From positions 62,001 through 126,000 of the forward strand of contig BQMF02000617.1 in NCBI GenBank assembly GCA_027922465.2: a stretch of 64,000 bases of DNA. The letters are read 5' to 3'. Positions 12,300-23,023 of the stretch are shown in pieces (the stretch's first letter is position 1; every line of letters starts with the position of its first letter). This DNA is from Turritopsis dohrnii. Taxonomy: Eukaryota; Cnidaria; Hydrozoa; Anthoathecata; Oceaniidae. The notes under the pieces were generated by a model. The model saw only the letters and a program-made list of their open reading frames with translations, was not told where the DNA came from and searched no databases. A program made the position numbers and the translations under genes.

Positions 12300-12510
12300 T
12301 AAAAAAATGTGGTAGCAAAAGTTCTTTACGTTATGTAGCAATGGACCCCCTGATGTAACAGAAGACCCCCGTCAATGCAGCGCAAGTCCCCGAAAAATTA
12401 ACGTCATACAAATTTTTGGTAGCAAAAGTCCCTTACGTAATGTAGCAATGGACCCCCTGATGTAACAGAAGACCCCGTCAATGTAACGCAGGTCCCCGAA
12501 AAAAGTAACG
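12300..12510. repeat. GTAGCAAAAGTCCC motif repeats in a YR-gene intron
   Basis: Two near-identical units of about 110 bp, each containing GGTAGCAAAAGT, TGTAGCAATGGACCCCCTGA, TGTAACAGAAGACCCC and a GCGCAAGTCCCCG-like tail. They share this order with the right end of the element (16160-16265), so the three blocks are copies of one module. Confidence 0.75.
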
Positions 12511-13372
12511 AAAATTTACATCAATTTTCTAGGACATTATTTGCTTGTTTAGATGAAAGTACTTACATTAGTCGTGGAATCTTTCAAGTCACTCAACATG
12601 GAACCTGAAAAGAAGAAATTAAATAGAACAAATATTACTTAACAGTATGATAACTGGTATTATGAGAAAGTTGTATCTGGTAGCACCTTTATCTGAATCA
12701 GAATCCGTGTCAGTGTTGCTGGAAGAAGTCTCCTCCTCCTTTCCTTTCCTCTTATTGTCTAAAATAAAACAATCAAATCAATTGTACTTTATGACTTTAT
12801 GATATTCTTATATTCTTATACTGCTTATAAAGACAAAGTTGATTTACAAAAAGATTCCACTTACACTTCCTCTTGAAGCATTTTTCGAATAATTTAGCAC
12901 TGTGGTACCCCCCTTTGCTAAGATAGTATCTTGCTTGAGGTGCATTTAAATTAGCCATTACAACAGTCAGCCACAGTCTAGCAGTTGGTAATGCCACTTT
13001 CAAAACATAATTAAAGTCATCAGGGAAAAGTCGCAATAAATAATCTGTCATTGATGTGTCTATATCATCGTGTATGTCACCTGTCTCTAAACCCATCAGA
13101 TTCAAATGGTGTGTCATTATACGTGCTTCACCAATAAAAAGCTTTTTGCCAATATATACTTGATGACGCCAGTTGGGACGGACTCCCTCCTTTACTTCAA
13201 TCAACTTGTGTTTTACCAATTTTAAAAACGTTATAACATCTTCAGTCTTCAGGTTCCACATGAAATCATCAACACTGCGTAGCTTTTTCTCACTCAAAGT
13301 TTCTTCTAAAAAATATTTTCAATGATTTTCAGACATTACTTTTACAAGAAAAGTATATTCTTAAGCAATTAC

Positions 13373-13799
13373 ACGCTTTTTTTAATAAGCATAACTCTTA
13401 TAAGCATATTAGGGTCAAACTTGTGAATTTTTTAAGCATATCTTAAGCATACCCCCGGGTGAAAACTTGGAGAATGAAAATTTTTTTCTTGCAAAGTTTC
13501 TCACGAAAAAGAATGTTTAACAGATCTCTTTAAAAAGTGTGATCTCCTTCGCACGCTTTTTGATAAACTTTTATACTACAGTATGTTTTTCGGCAAAATA
13601 TTAAATGAAAAGAAGCTGTCTTAAGGTCAGTTTACACTAGAGACTTTTTTTCTTAGTAAAACAAATACAGAAGCATTATTGACCTCATTGGATGCATATA
13701 AAAATAAGCATACTTTAAGCATATTTCACCCTGGTGAAAGGTAAAATTTAAGCATACTTGACCCTGCCCCAAATTTTCCTATGCTTATAAAAAAAGCGT
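13373..13799. mobile_element. MITE in a YR-gene intron (CACGCTTTTTTT ends)
   Basis: About 430 bp flanked by TA. The ends CACGCTTTTTTT and AAAAAAAGCGTG are inverted, with AATAAGCATA / TATGCTTAT just inside. Many internal AAGCATA motifs lie in both orientations. A partial relative is at 26530-27060. It lies between two exons of the YR gene and has no reading frame. Confidence 0.7.
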
Positions 13800-14057
13800 G
13801 TACAGATTAACAGTTACTTACCATTCATGTAATTATCATCAATATTTTCAATAATTTTCCATACTTCTTCATCAGTCACTACAAAATCAATTTTTTTTGC
13901 TAAAAATTTTGTTTACACATCTAGCAGCTAACAGAAGAAAAATGTAGTTCAAAAAGTGTGAAAATTAAAATTACAAAATTATCACCTACATTCCTCATCT
14001 TCAAGGTTTTCATCTTTATCATCCATGTTATCTTTATTTTCAAGCTTATTTTGATCT

Positions 14058-16080
14058 GAAATATGTGAAAAATGTTCTTATTCAAAATTTGTCACCAGTA
14101 AAACCATAAGAAAAATGAGTGTTTAAGTAAATGATAAGTACAGCTTAGTGAGAAAATCAACATTTCTCATGAAATAGGTTTAACATTTACATTATTGCCT
14201 GGTTAAAAATTACTTATTTTGTAAAGAAACATTGTTGATGGTTATCAAACAATTTGCCTTATGTGTGTTCCAGGAATTTTAAGTCATGATAAACTTGATA
14301 AACAGTTAAACAATAACAATAACAATAACCATAAAACCTAAGCCTAAAAAGTTAGGTTGAGGCTCGAGTTGATTAGAATTAGAAAATTGATGACTGAAAG
14401 CATGCAAAATTTATTTGATGGTTCTACAACTTTTAAGTTTTTAAAAGGAAGGTGTAAAGAAACTCAACATTTGACAAACCAGTTTTATTTGGGCAATTAA
14501 GTCAAATTAATGGATATTAAATATACAAAATGAAATTGTTAAGTTTCAAAGATAGAAAATTATGTGATAAAATTTTTGATAAACATAAGATGTGACAACA
14601 AAATTGCTGATGGTTTTATAGAGTTTACAGATAAAATGTTACACATATTCTTTGAAAGAACATACTTTGAAAGAACATACTTTGAACTGAACGTTGATGA
14701 GAAGTTGGCCACTGCTAGTGATAAGCATAATAAAATGTATTTTTCAAATTCTTTGTTGATTCAAACATGGTTAGAAAATTATAAGTATCGAAAATGTGTA
14801 ACAGAGTAGAAAATTGAATTTTTAATTTAAGGAATTTTGTCGTAAATAGACAAGTTTCTAAGTGACATAATGTTAAGAAACATAAGTGTTTTTTGCTTGA
14901 TATGCTGTGAGTTTTAACATAAATGCTATATAGATCAAGTCACTTTCCTGCGAACATGAGAACGCATCTTCGCTGCTGATAATTAAATGCTCTCTACACA
15001 CTTCAACATTTTGTCGGTTAAACTGGTTCCCAGAAGGCATTTTTAAGACAAACAAGAGCCAGATGGTGCAAAACGTAGCAAGCAGCAGGCGTACTTCACC
15101 TGTTACACTAATGAATTTGATAGCTTAGTTTAGTCAACAACACAACCAAAAAGTTGCTTCAAACAATAAAAAATAAGTTTAAGATTATTCGTTATATAGT
15201 TACGTGGGGTCTTATTAAGTGCCTCAATTAAGAAACACCAGCAAATTATTGTAAAGACACAAGAAATATACATCCATGAGCTAATATTTTTTCATAAAAA
15301 AAATTTTATAAGAACTTATGCTGAAAAAAAGGGTCTTCTTAAAAAAAAAACACTTATATAATAAAGTTTTCATGAAATCAATGAACCTAACCTAAAATAG
15401 CTCTTTGATGAAATCTTTAATGTAAAAAGATAGTTATAATATACTATATTTAAGAAACGAGAGATGTAATTTAAAAAGTTTGATAAGTTTCTTTGAGTGT
15501 TAGAACTAATGAAGCTTTCTTATCGATAAAAACACACTTACTATTAAGTACTTTAAGGTAGTAACAGTACCTGCAAGCCTCACTATTATAATACCCAAGA
15601 AAGCTATTTTAGAAAGTTTGCTTGATAAAGCCTTAGAAAATATTTAGAGTGAGTGAGTGTGTCATCAGAAACTCATCATTATATATGATACATATATCCT
15701 TCATCTGAATTATTTCCTTCCTTTCCTATCTAACTGATTTCCTACAATTTAGATATTTTCATTGCTTTTACAAGGTAATTTCGCAAGAAATATTGTCTGT
15801 TTGTGCCTACTAAAAACATAACATTTGGTTGTTTTCATCAAGACAACAACAAAGATCATTTTTCCATATTTTTTAATAATGAAAACATGAAGATTTGAGA
15901 AGTTTTCACAATTAAAAGCCATATGAATATCTTGTGATAGTGAACTGCACTCTTTTGAATAAGACTAAACAAACCAAACAAAACAAATGCGAACCCTTAA
16001 CATCATCCATAATATTCCAAAAACTCGACTGAAAAACGTGACTGAACAATCTTTTAGGTCACCATTATGCACATGCACAG
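14058..16080. other. AT-rich non-coding part of the YR element
   Basis: I see no recognisable gene. A 16-bp stretch is duplicated at about 14652-14684. On the minus strand an ATG at about 15041 opens a frame starting MPSGNQFNRQNVEVC that could be a first exon of the YR gene, but I cannot join it by phase. The rest is low-complexity A/T. Confidence 0.35.
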
Positions 16081-16084
16081 TCGC

Positions 16085-16266
16085 AAAGTAGCAGAAGTCC
16101 CTCACTGGCGTAAGACCCCGTTTAGGTAGCGAAAAGTAACTACGGTCCCCTATGGTCCCCTATGGTAGCAAAAGTCCCTTCACCTAATGTACCAAAAGAC
16201 CCCTTGATGTAACAGAAGACCCCGTCAATGTAGCGCAGGTCCCCAAAAAAAGTAGCGCGGGACCCC
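16085..16266. repeat. Right terminal module of the YR element
   Basis: Dense array of the GTAGC-N-GGTCCCC family: AAGTAGCAGAAGTCCCTC, TAGCGAAAAGTAAC, a doubled GGTCCCCTAT, GGTAGCAAAAGTCCC, TGTAACAGAAGACCCC, TGTAGCGCAGGTCCCC, and at the end AGTAGCGCGGGACCCC. The array stops where SWIM-protein coding sequence begins. Confidence 0.7.
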
Positions 16267-18182
16267 TTGCATATCACTTGCGTTCAACCTCTTTCCATCA
16301 TCTAGTAATTCATCAATTTTCCTTCCATCCTCTACTTCAATACAATTTGTTAACACTGACTTTCCGGTTCTCCACAAGTTTAAAATCTGCTCCATAACTT
16401 CCATTCTTTCTTTAAACAGTTCCATTCTACCTTCACTGCCAATAGAAGCTATCTGCTGGGCTATTCTAAGCATTTGTCGATACTTCTGGGCCTGAGATAG
16501 TTTTGTTTTTCGCTCTTTGCTATTGGACAAGAATATGTTCACATCACCCGCAGCATTACATTCTTCACTCGGGAATCTTGCACCAGAAATGGTCTTGTAC
16601 TTCTCGACAGTCCATCGACTTCTGACAAGACGTCTAACAAATATTGACAGGCCGAGACTTTCTCTGGCTTTAAAGATGTGCTGACAAGGAAGCCCCATGT
16701 GTGTTGTAAATAAGCAAGAACATTTCATCGAGGATGCTTCATGTTTGCTAGCTAAATCCACGAAACAATCCCCTGCAACACACTGCAACTGTAATTGTTT
16801 AAAGCGTTTTAAGTGGCTATTTGAACGCATAAGGTGTAATAAAGTCGCAGTAAGCACGTTCTGTATTGGACATGTTGGATGTATCAGTTCTTATTTGCAA
16901 CAAACTCATCAAGTAATGATGGTTTCTTTCAGATCTTAATGCATCGAGTATCGGAAAAAATTCGGAAAAGAACTGCATCAGGCCAGAAAACTTTGTGCAA
17001 ACATTTTTTATTTTGCTGAATGTTGATTCTAACCTATTGTTGGTGGTTTCTCTCAGGTTAAAGGATTTTTTTTAAAGCATGAGACCCACTGATCTTTGAT
17101 CGGATGGCAATTTTCAGCTTCAATTTTTCAATATTGCTGAAGTAGCTATCTTCAGAATTCCAATAGGCAAGGTTTTGAAGTAGCTGCAACACTCTGGATC
17201 TTTCGGTAGAAGTGATCCCCATTTTTTCACACGTTACTTCTCTACGCATGGAAGACATTGTAATAAAGGTAGATCAATAACTGAGCCCCATATGTTAAGG
17301 CTTCACGCTCAGTAAAATCCTTGTCCGACATGACAACAGCCACCTGCTCTCAAGCTTCATTATGTCGTTTAAAAGATCCCACTGCACTTTCAACGACGGG
17401 TTTAGTTTCATCAGCTAATATCATCAACCGCACTACTTCACTCAAACCATCTCCATCAATTACCATAACAAGGTGCATAGGCAGCCTCAGTTCCAGACGT
17501 TTATACGTTGCGTCCACAAGTATCATTTCTGGAAATTTTTTTTTTTTTTGAAAACTGTTGCATGCATGCATCTTGGTAAAATTTTCTTCTTCATCGATGA
17601 GAACTTCAATTTTCGCCCTGTCTCACGTTTTCAGATATTGGACAACAGAGTCTATATGGTTCATTCTTAGAGTATTGTCTCATGTTCGCTATGTCTTTCA
17701 AGGTTACTTTCTTTCCAAGAGCAGTAGATATTTTTTTGTTGCAGCATCTTGCTATTCGCTTTTAATTTGATGGATTCATTAACTTCTTTTAATATGTCTC
17801 CTTTCAAAGATCGTTGACTGGGTAAAGGTTCACACAGATCCTTGGAAACCATATGATTATGATTTTCGTGCATTCTTGTCACTATTAAAAATTGGCCACA
17901 CTCTGATAATGTAATGTAAATTTTAAACGGACAACCTTGTCACGTTTTTCAGGTTAACTGCTGAATTTACACAACAACAACAACGTAAAAATACTCTAAG
18001 CATAGATTGGCGTTTTGTACTCTCTTGGGACATCTTTTGCGAACATCATCAATTGTTCTCACATCTTTTTTTCTCAAGTTGCAATAGTGTCTTTTCTCGT
18101 ACTCCATTCGTGCGTCTTCTATTTCTTGTTTATTGTTAAACATTTTACCGACATAAAACAGTCTGGAATCATCTTTATCATC
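16267..18182 (-). pseudogene. FAR1-like domain, MULE transposase and SWIM finger
   Basis: One long exon, now with several frame breaks. From the right: a FAR1-like segment (FYVGKMFNNKQEIEDA, then GCPFKIYITLS, then TRMHENHNHM), the MULE transposase core (LVDATYKRLELRLP, ILADETK, VMSDKDFTER), NRLES...KFSGLMQFF, and the SWIM finger CSC-x9-CQH near 16690-16735. Downstream residues continue to NASDMQ, where the YR element is inserted. Lesions include a TGA in place of Trp near 17356, a poly-T run at 17528-17550 that shifts frame, and stops near 17925. These proteins are Mutator-family DDE transposases; SWIM and FAR1 parts bind nucleic acid or protein. Confidence 0.82.
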
Positions 18183-18286
18183 CTAAAAAGGTAAAAATTA
18201 ATCTGTTATACTCTTGCAGGAAACACATAAAAGTCAAGGCACTAAATTGAAATAGCTAAAAACAATACTCAAAATAAAATAACAAC

Positions 18287-18376
18287 CTTGTTTGATTCTG
18301 ATGTAGAAAGGTCGTTATCTGGCTGGTTTTTATTTGGCAAGCTCGTTTTGTAATCATTGCAATTCATTTCAGTTTC
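18287..18376 (-). pseudogene. Linker exon of the MULE-type gene
   Basis: A 90-nt exon, acceptor TTTCAATTTCAG, donor GTTGTT (weak), phase 0 at both ends. It encodes a Asn/Ser-rich linker (ETEMNCNDYKTSLPN...). It joins in frame to the exon starting at 18182 (DDKDDSRLFYVGK). Confidence 0.5.
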
Positions 18377-18400
18377 CTGAAATTGAAAACAGAGTGGGAA

Positions 18401-20652
18401 TCTTATTATAATAATCCGCGCTGTGTGTCACACTTTTATTTTAGAGAGTGATATATTTGGTTTTTTTCTCACGGTCAAATCCTTCTTATTTTTTCCCTTT
18501 TCGTCGTAAAACCACGCAGAGGTGACAGACACTTTTTTTAATGTTACGTAATTTAAGTGTGACGTCTAAATTTTTAAACCAATGAAAACGCAAGAACTTA
18601 TTTTTTCGCCAATTTGATTGGTTGACGATTTCCAAAAATAAGTTCGTTAATAACTGATTTTCATTATCGCAGTTGTTTTCACGAAGAAACACAGGTTTGT
18701 ATACATGCTGCTTATGAAACTGTTTATTGTTAAACTTTTATTGTTATTGTATTTCAGATTTTATTTTAGATTAATAAAAGAACAGTAACGGTGTAAGTGA
18801 TTAGTTTGTTTACAATGTGAAAGCATATTGAGAATACAGAAGAAGTGCAGTGAAGTTTTTAAAAATTGGCTGTGCAGAACGAACAGGTCTATACAAAGTG
18901 GTATTATCATAAATCTTTTATTGTTTAATATTTTAGATTAATAAAAGAACAGGTGAGTTATGTATGTATGTATTTAAATGTTTGTTTACGTTTTAGTTAT
19001 CAAATATCGCTATACAGAAGAAAGCAGTTTGATGTTTATTTACACAGTAAGGAATGGTTTTAATTTAGTTTTGAAAGCTTTGAGTGGATGTCTCAGTTAT
19101 TCTGTCGTTTAGTATGTCTATATGCTGCTGGATTAAAAGGAAGACGAGAGAAATTTGTTTTGGTAACGCGCGCTATTATTACATTAAAAATGGTCCTACA
19201 GCTATGAATGTTTTTATTTCTTTTATTTGTCTGTCACTGTTATGCATTGAAATCTTTTTCTTTATTTATGCCTTTCAGTTTCAGGAAACTATGCTGGGAA
19301 GTAAATCGAGTGTATTAATTTGTTTACAGGTATGAAGTATAGAAAGTAAAGAGTTTAGAAGTGTTTGATAATGGCTTACAGATGATCAAAATTGTTTACT
19401 ATCATGATGATGTGAATTGGTATTGAAAGGTAAAGTTAAAATAGTATCTATTTAGTTAAAACACAGTTAGTTAGTGAATAAATAAAGGATATGAGGGATG
19501 TTTACTTTTGTGTTTTGAATTTTCCAGGGAGGAGCTTTGAACTGGAAATAAAAAATGGCTTCACAATGTGAATGTTTTCATATGTTAAAAATTCTTTTTA
19601 GCTATACTAATTCTGTCATTAAGTTTGTGTTTATAATTATAATTTTTAAGGTAAATATGTTTTCAAAGTGTCTTTTAGTTTGTTTTGTTTTTCTTTCGAT
19701 TTCGTCATAGCTTGATTAGGTTTTTTATATGTTTTTTGAATATTTTCATCTGTTTAAATAGAAATGAAGCACATGATGGGTTGAATTATAATGTTGAGAG
19801 GGTAACTTAAGAGAAGAATGGATTATGTATTTAAGAAGATCATTAATTATGACTGTGCAATGAAACGTTATTGGGTGGATTTTTCTTAAGTTTATATTTT
19901 ATCATGTTTATGCATTATTTTGTGTTATGATAATTGTTTACATACTATGCCTAGGTATATGACTTTGGCTTTATGATTTTATTTGTGACTTTTTATCCTC
20001 TGGGTAAATTTTCGTTTTTAGTTATATATTGTTTTTAGGATAAATACGTACTAGAATTTCTTTCTTTTTTTTTGTTGTTGTTGTTGTTGTTGTTGTTTAT
20101 TTCAATATTCTTATAGCATGATTAGGTTTTCGGTATAACAATTCAAATATTAATCTTTTAGGCAACAATAAAAAAAGCATAAAGAAATGAAACTCATGGT
20201 TTTAATCATGACGTTGATGGTTTTAGGAAGAACAGACTATATATCATTTCAAAAATTCATTGATGGTTGCAGTCGAGTAGTAACTTTGGAACAAAAGAAA
20301 AAGTTGGAAGGTATCAATTTGTTTTGAATTAACATTTTGTAATGTTTGGTTTTGTATGTCTGGGTAAACAGTTCTGTGTTATATATTGCCATTTTTTTTT
20401 ACATTAAAGTTACTTCTCTTCTGCGTATAAATATATTATTCTGAGCCATGTTGCTATTTGTTTCTGTTTTTAATCTTCTGAATGTAATAACAAATTAATG
20501 CCTGAAAGGAAACTTCTACACGAGTTAAATTCTGTGACACAACGCATACTGAACATGGGTGGCGAGCGACGCGTACGTACCACAGGAATGGTGGATTTGA
20601 CCTAATGTTTTCGAAGTTAAGTTCGGTAAAAAGTTTTTACCCGGGATACTAG
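18401..20652 (+). mobile_element. Non-autonomous Helitron, 2.25 kb, plus orientation
   Basis: The 5' end is A|TCTTATTATAATAATCCGCG at 18401, the same tip as the RepHel copies. The 3' end is GTTTTTACCCGGGATACTAG|T at 20652, with the hairpin GGTAAAAA/TTTTTACC about 10 bp before CTAG. There is no RepHel gene inside. Its last 110 bp lie beyond a GGTGGCGAGCGAC block that forms the actual 3' end in the relative at 23024-24753, so this copy has an added 3' module. It contains a (GTT)n run at about 20072-20097. It lies in an intron of the MULE-type gene. Confidence 0.88.
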
Positions 20653-20717
20653 TATATAATATAAGTGTACATGCAAAAACAAATGAAGAAGGATGTTAAA
20701 AGTAAATAACGAGATAC

Positions 20718-20828
20718 CTTGGAAATTTCAGCTGGATTTTCATCAAGTATATTCGATGGCGACAGCTGTTTGCTAGTCTCTCCGGATTCTCTTTTCTGCT
20801 GTATAAACATCATATCAAATTGAGTAAC
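20718..20828 (-). pseudogene. Linker exon between protease and FAR1 parts
   Basis: 111 nt, 37 codons, acceptor GTTTTTTTCAG, donor GTATCT, phase 0 at both ends. It encodes VTQFDMMFIQQKRESGE and onward, with no known domain. The phases support its being part of one gene with the exon ending at 20970 and the one at 18287-18376. Confidence 0.5.
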
Positions 20829-20969
20829 CTGAAAAAAAATGAATAATGAAAATAATAAAATACAGAAAGTGTGAACCAGCGTGTTCAAATGTGCGAGAGA
20901 CTGCTGTTGCTATGTGAATCACGATTTGCTGCAGTGCATAACATTCTAGTTAGAAATTGCCATAATCAC

Positions 20970-21855
20970 CTGCTTGATAATATCTTCAGGAAAAACTTTG
21001 TTCTTCACATACCAAGTAATAAGTAATTTTCCTGCAAAGTCATTATGTGATTGCAAATTACTAATCCAACGCAAAAATGATGGAACTTTCTTCTGTTGAA
21101 ATTTTGGTTTTGGTACAGAAAGTCCTTGATGCATAAACCCGAACATTGATGGTTCGACTGATAATGAACGTGGTGATGCCCACATAAAATATCAGTGTCA
21201 GTAGAAACTTTGAATAAATGGACTCAATTTCAGCATTAAGTGCACTGGTAATGCCCACCCTAGGGAGTCTGAATAGCAACATTTACTTCTAATAAGATCA
21301 AAATACAAACAGGACCAGTGGTTACCTGGATTCACATTGCTCGCTGTAAATGTTTTGTTCTATTTATCTTTTGCGACATTGATTATAATATTACATCTCT
21401 GTCCAACCATTCTCGAACAAGTGATTGTATTTCAGTGTTACTCTTAATGATCAAAGCAACGAATGAAATTGTGACAAAATCAGTTGCAACAAGATTTATC
21501 AGCGAAGCAAAATGCTCTATAAGCTGCAAATTAATCCACCCTTTGGAAGTAAATAATGCTAAATCAGATACTAATGTTGTTGGGCTGCTTCGTTTGTGGC
21601 AAACATTATCTATTCCATTTTCCAAAATGTGCTTGAATTTGTTCAAAGCTTCTTCACTGGGCGGTTCAAGACCATCTGGAACAACGTGATCTGACAGTAT
21701 CCAATCGACTTCAATTGGCCGCTTTTTTTGCAATGCGCACATAGTATGCATAGTATGCACAGTCTGAATCTTCTGTTTGAATGTATTGCAGTGCGAAAAG
21801 GATTTACGCTGCAATGTACATCAACACCTTGTTGCCTTTTTTCTTCTTCTTTACC
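20970..21855 (-). pseudogene. Ulp1/C48-like cysteine protease region
   Basis: Read right to left: EPPSEEALNKFKHI (about 21640), KGWINLQLIEHFASL (about 21520-21555, the W-N-x2-I segment that starts C48 domains), then in another frame NVNPGNHWSCLYFD (GNHW at 21314-21325, candidate catalytic His) and CYSDSLGW (21256-21280, candidate catalytic Asp). Spacing and order fit Ulp1-type SUMO/ubiquitin-like protease domains. A Cys candidate, QSNHQCSGL, reads at about 21131-21163, but its Gln-to-Cys spacing is one residue short and it is in a different frame, so I do not rely on it. Several frameshifts are present. The exon ends phase 0 at 20970. Confidence 0.6.
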
Positions 21856-21924
21856 TGAAAAATCAGTTAAAATTGAAATTGAGTCCAGTCTAAACAATGA
21901 AACTCGAAAATGAGTGATACTTAC

Positions 21925-22906
21925 AATGCAAAAGAAACTCACATCCGCTTTCATCATCTTGAATCAATGGAAAATAATAGTTCATCAGTTCATTATAAAT
22001 ATCGTTATCCAAGGGCAGGTATGTACAGAAAATAACTCGCTCCACCTGAATAAATTAAAAATGTATGAACTATAACAAAAAAGCATTACCAGAGCATGAT
22101 CATAAATCTACACTTTTTAAACTTGGATCTGCCATTTGATAGATCTTTTACCTGAGTGTGGTGTTTTTCTAACCAATGTCTAACTGTCTGCAGTGCAACG
22201 TGGGCTTCATTGGAATAACCTAAAAAATGCATTTAAAAAGCTGATTGAAATAGAACGAGTAGCAATCGCTGTGAAAGTAAATACGAATTGTACTTCGTGT
22301 AAGAGTACATGTAATCTTCATACACTGAAGTTAACGCTACTACCTAACATGTGTGACATAATGATGACGATATCAAGAAAATAAGAAAAAAAAACCAAAA
22401 AACACAAACAAAAAGCAGGTACCATGTACTCCGGTTGATATGCAACAAAAGCAACAGTTTTCAATTGATGTTTGATGACCAAATAGAGGCAATTCAAATA
22501 ACAATTTTCTAGAAGCGATGTTTTGAATGGGTCTGTTCCTCTTGGTCCCACAGTATGAATAACATCTATGACAAGAGTGAGGAGTAATGCTGCACTCTTC
22601 TACAAAGAAAATCTGCATAAAATCTAGAAGTGGTTGTTATATAATCGTTTTACTTAGGTTATCTACTAGCTGCTAAACATAAGATGTAGAGAAAATATAA
22701 TTTTTTTATTACCATTGAAGCAATCATGTGATAATGTTTAAATAAAGTCTGTGAATTAAGTGTAAGGAAGATTCTCTTTCAGCAATAAAAGAAATAAAAA
22801 TGAAAATAAACCTTTGTTATTTTAGCTTCACCCACTGTACATCCGTTGAGAGAAGCACATTCAATCTTGAATTTCGGACCTGCCATTTGATGAATCTTGC
22901 CATCAA
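21925..22906 (-). pseudogene. Macro domain, exons 5-8 of the MULE-type gene
   Basis: Exon 22812-22906 gives [16 protein letters not shown] and [11 protein letters not shown]. Exon 22423-22599 gives VIHTVGPRG and, after a one-base loss, CCISTGVHG. Exon 22152-22219 gives YSNEAHVALQTVRHW. Exon 21925-22045 gives VERVIFCTYLPLDND and YYFPL. This is the full core of a MACROD-like macro domain, which binds or removes ADP-ribose. The acceptor before VDG is destroyed (TTTTTTG where AG is expected), and the 177-nt exon is one base short of what the phases need. A non-autonomous Helitron lies in the intron just upstream. Confidence 0.82.
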
Positions 22907-23023
22907 CAAAAAATTAAGGTCTTCATAATCAAACGAATAGAAATGTTATACTAATTTATTTATTCATTTATTTATTTATTTGTTCGTTCGTTCGTTCATT
23001 CCTTTATTTATTTATTATTATTA

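Larger units (their letters stand above)
9963..14057 (-). pseudogene. Tyrosine recombinase with C2H2 fingers, six or more exons
   Basis: Exons by splice signals and matching phases: 14057-13990, 13878-13822, 13305-12865, 12758-12687, 12604-12567, 12206-9963. The early exons encode acidic linkers and an unrecognised 147-residue domain. The last exon opens with C2H2-like fingers (CPACDAC...RHMKIKH, CPVKNCF...RHLNNVH) and ends with a YR catalytic domain. Counted from the Met at 11576, candidate catalytic residues are R182 (NAHRSGV), a Lys near 200-205 (VRKHKTY), R294 (TVIRK), H318 (LLAHDL) and Y327 (KNIYRV). The 24- and 9-residue spacings fit tyrosine recombinases. One in-frame TGA (11583-11585) separates finger and catalytic parts; otherwise this 748-codon exon is open. 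More 5' exons may exist near 15040. Confidence 0.78.
8248..16266. mobile_element. 8-kb tyrosine-recombinase (Crypton-like) element with TIR-like ends
   Basis: The left end GGGGATCTTCGCTAC and the right end GTAGCGCGGGACCCC are imperfect inverted copies (11 of 15 match) of a motif, roughly GTAGCGAAGGTCCCC, repeated through both flanks (8417, 8917, 8936, 9111, 9286, 12312-12500, 16090-16265). The interval cuts the MULE-SWIM coding exon: SWIM-protein sequence runs to 16267 on one side and resumes at 8247 on the other. The only recognisable gene inside is a multi-exon YR recombinase. I found no convincing target duplication. Known Cryptons usually lack TIRs, so the class is open. Confidence 0.6.

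Noticed and set aside
14873..15055. First exon of the YR gene at the ATG near 15041
   Set aside because: Plausible, but the splice donor and phase could not be matched to the next exon, so not listed as a feature.
19084..19335. Plus-strand frame of 83 codons rich in hydrophobic residues
   Set aside because: Lies in a non-autonomous Helitron, no similarity to a known protein, and A/T-rich codons give such frames by chance.
21925..22906. Macro domain as part of a viral or ordinary host gene
   Set aside because: Exon phases lead on into the MULE-type gene and the whole is riddled with transposon insertions; a separate host macro gene is possible but less likely.
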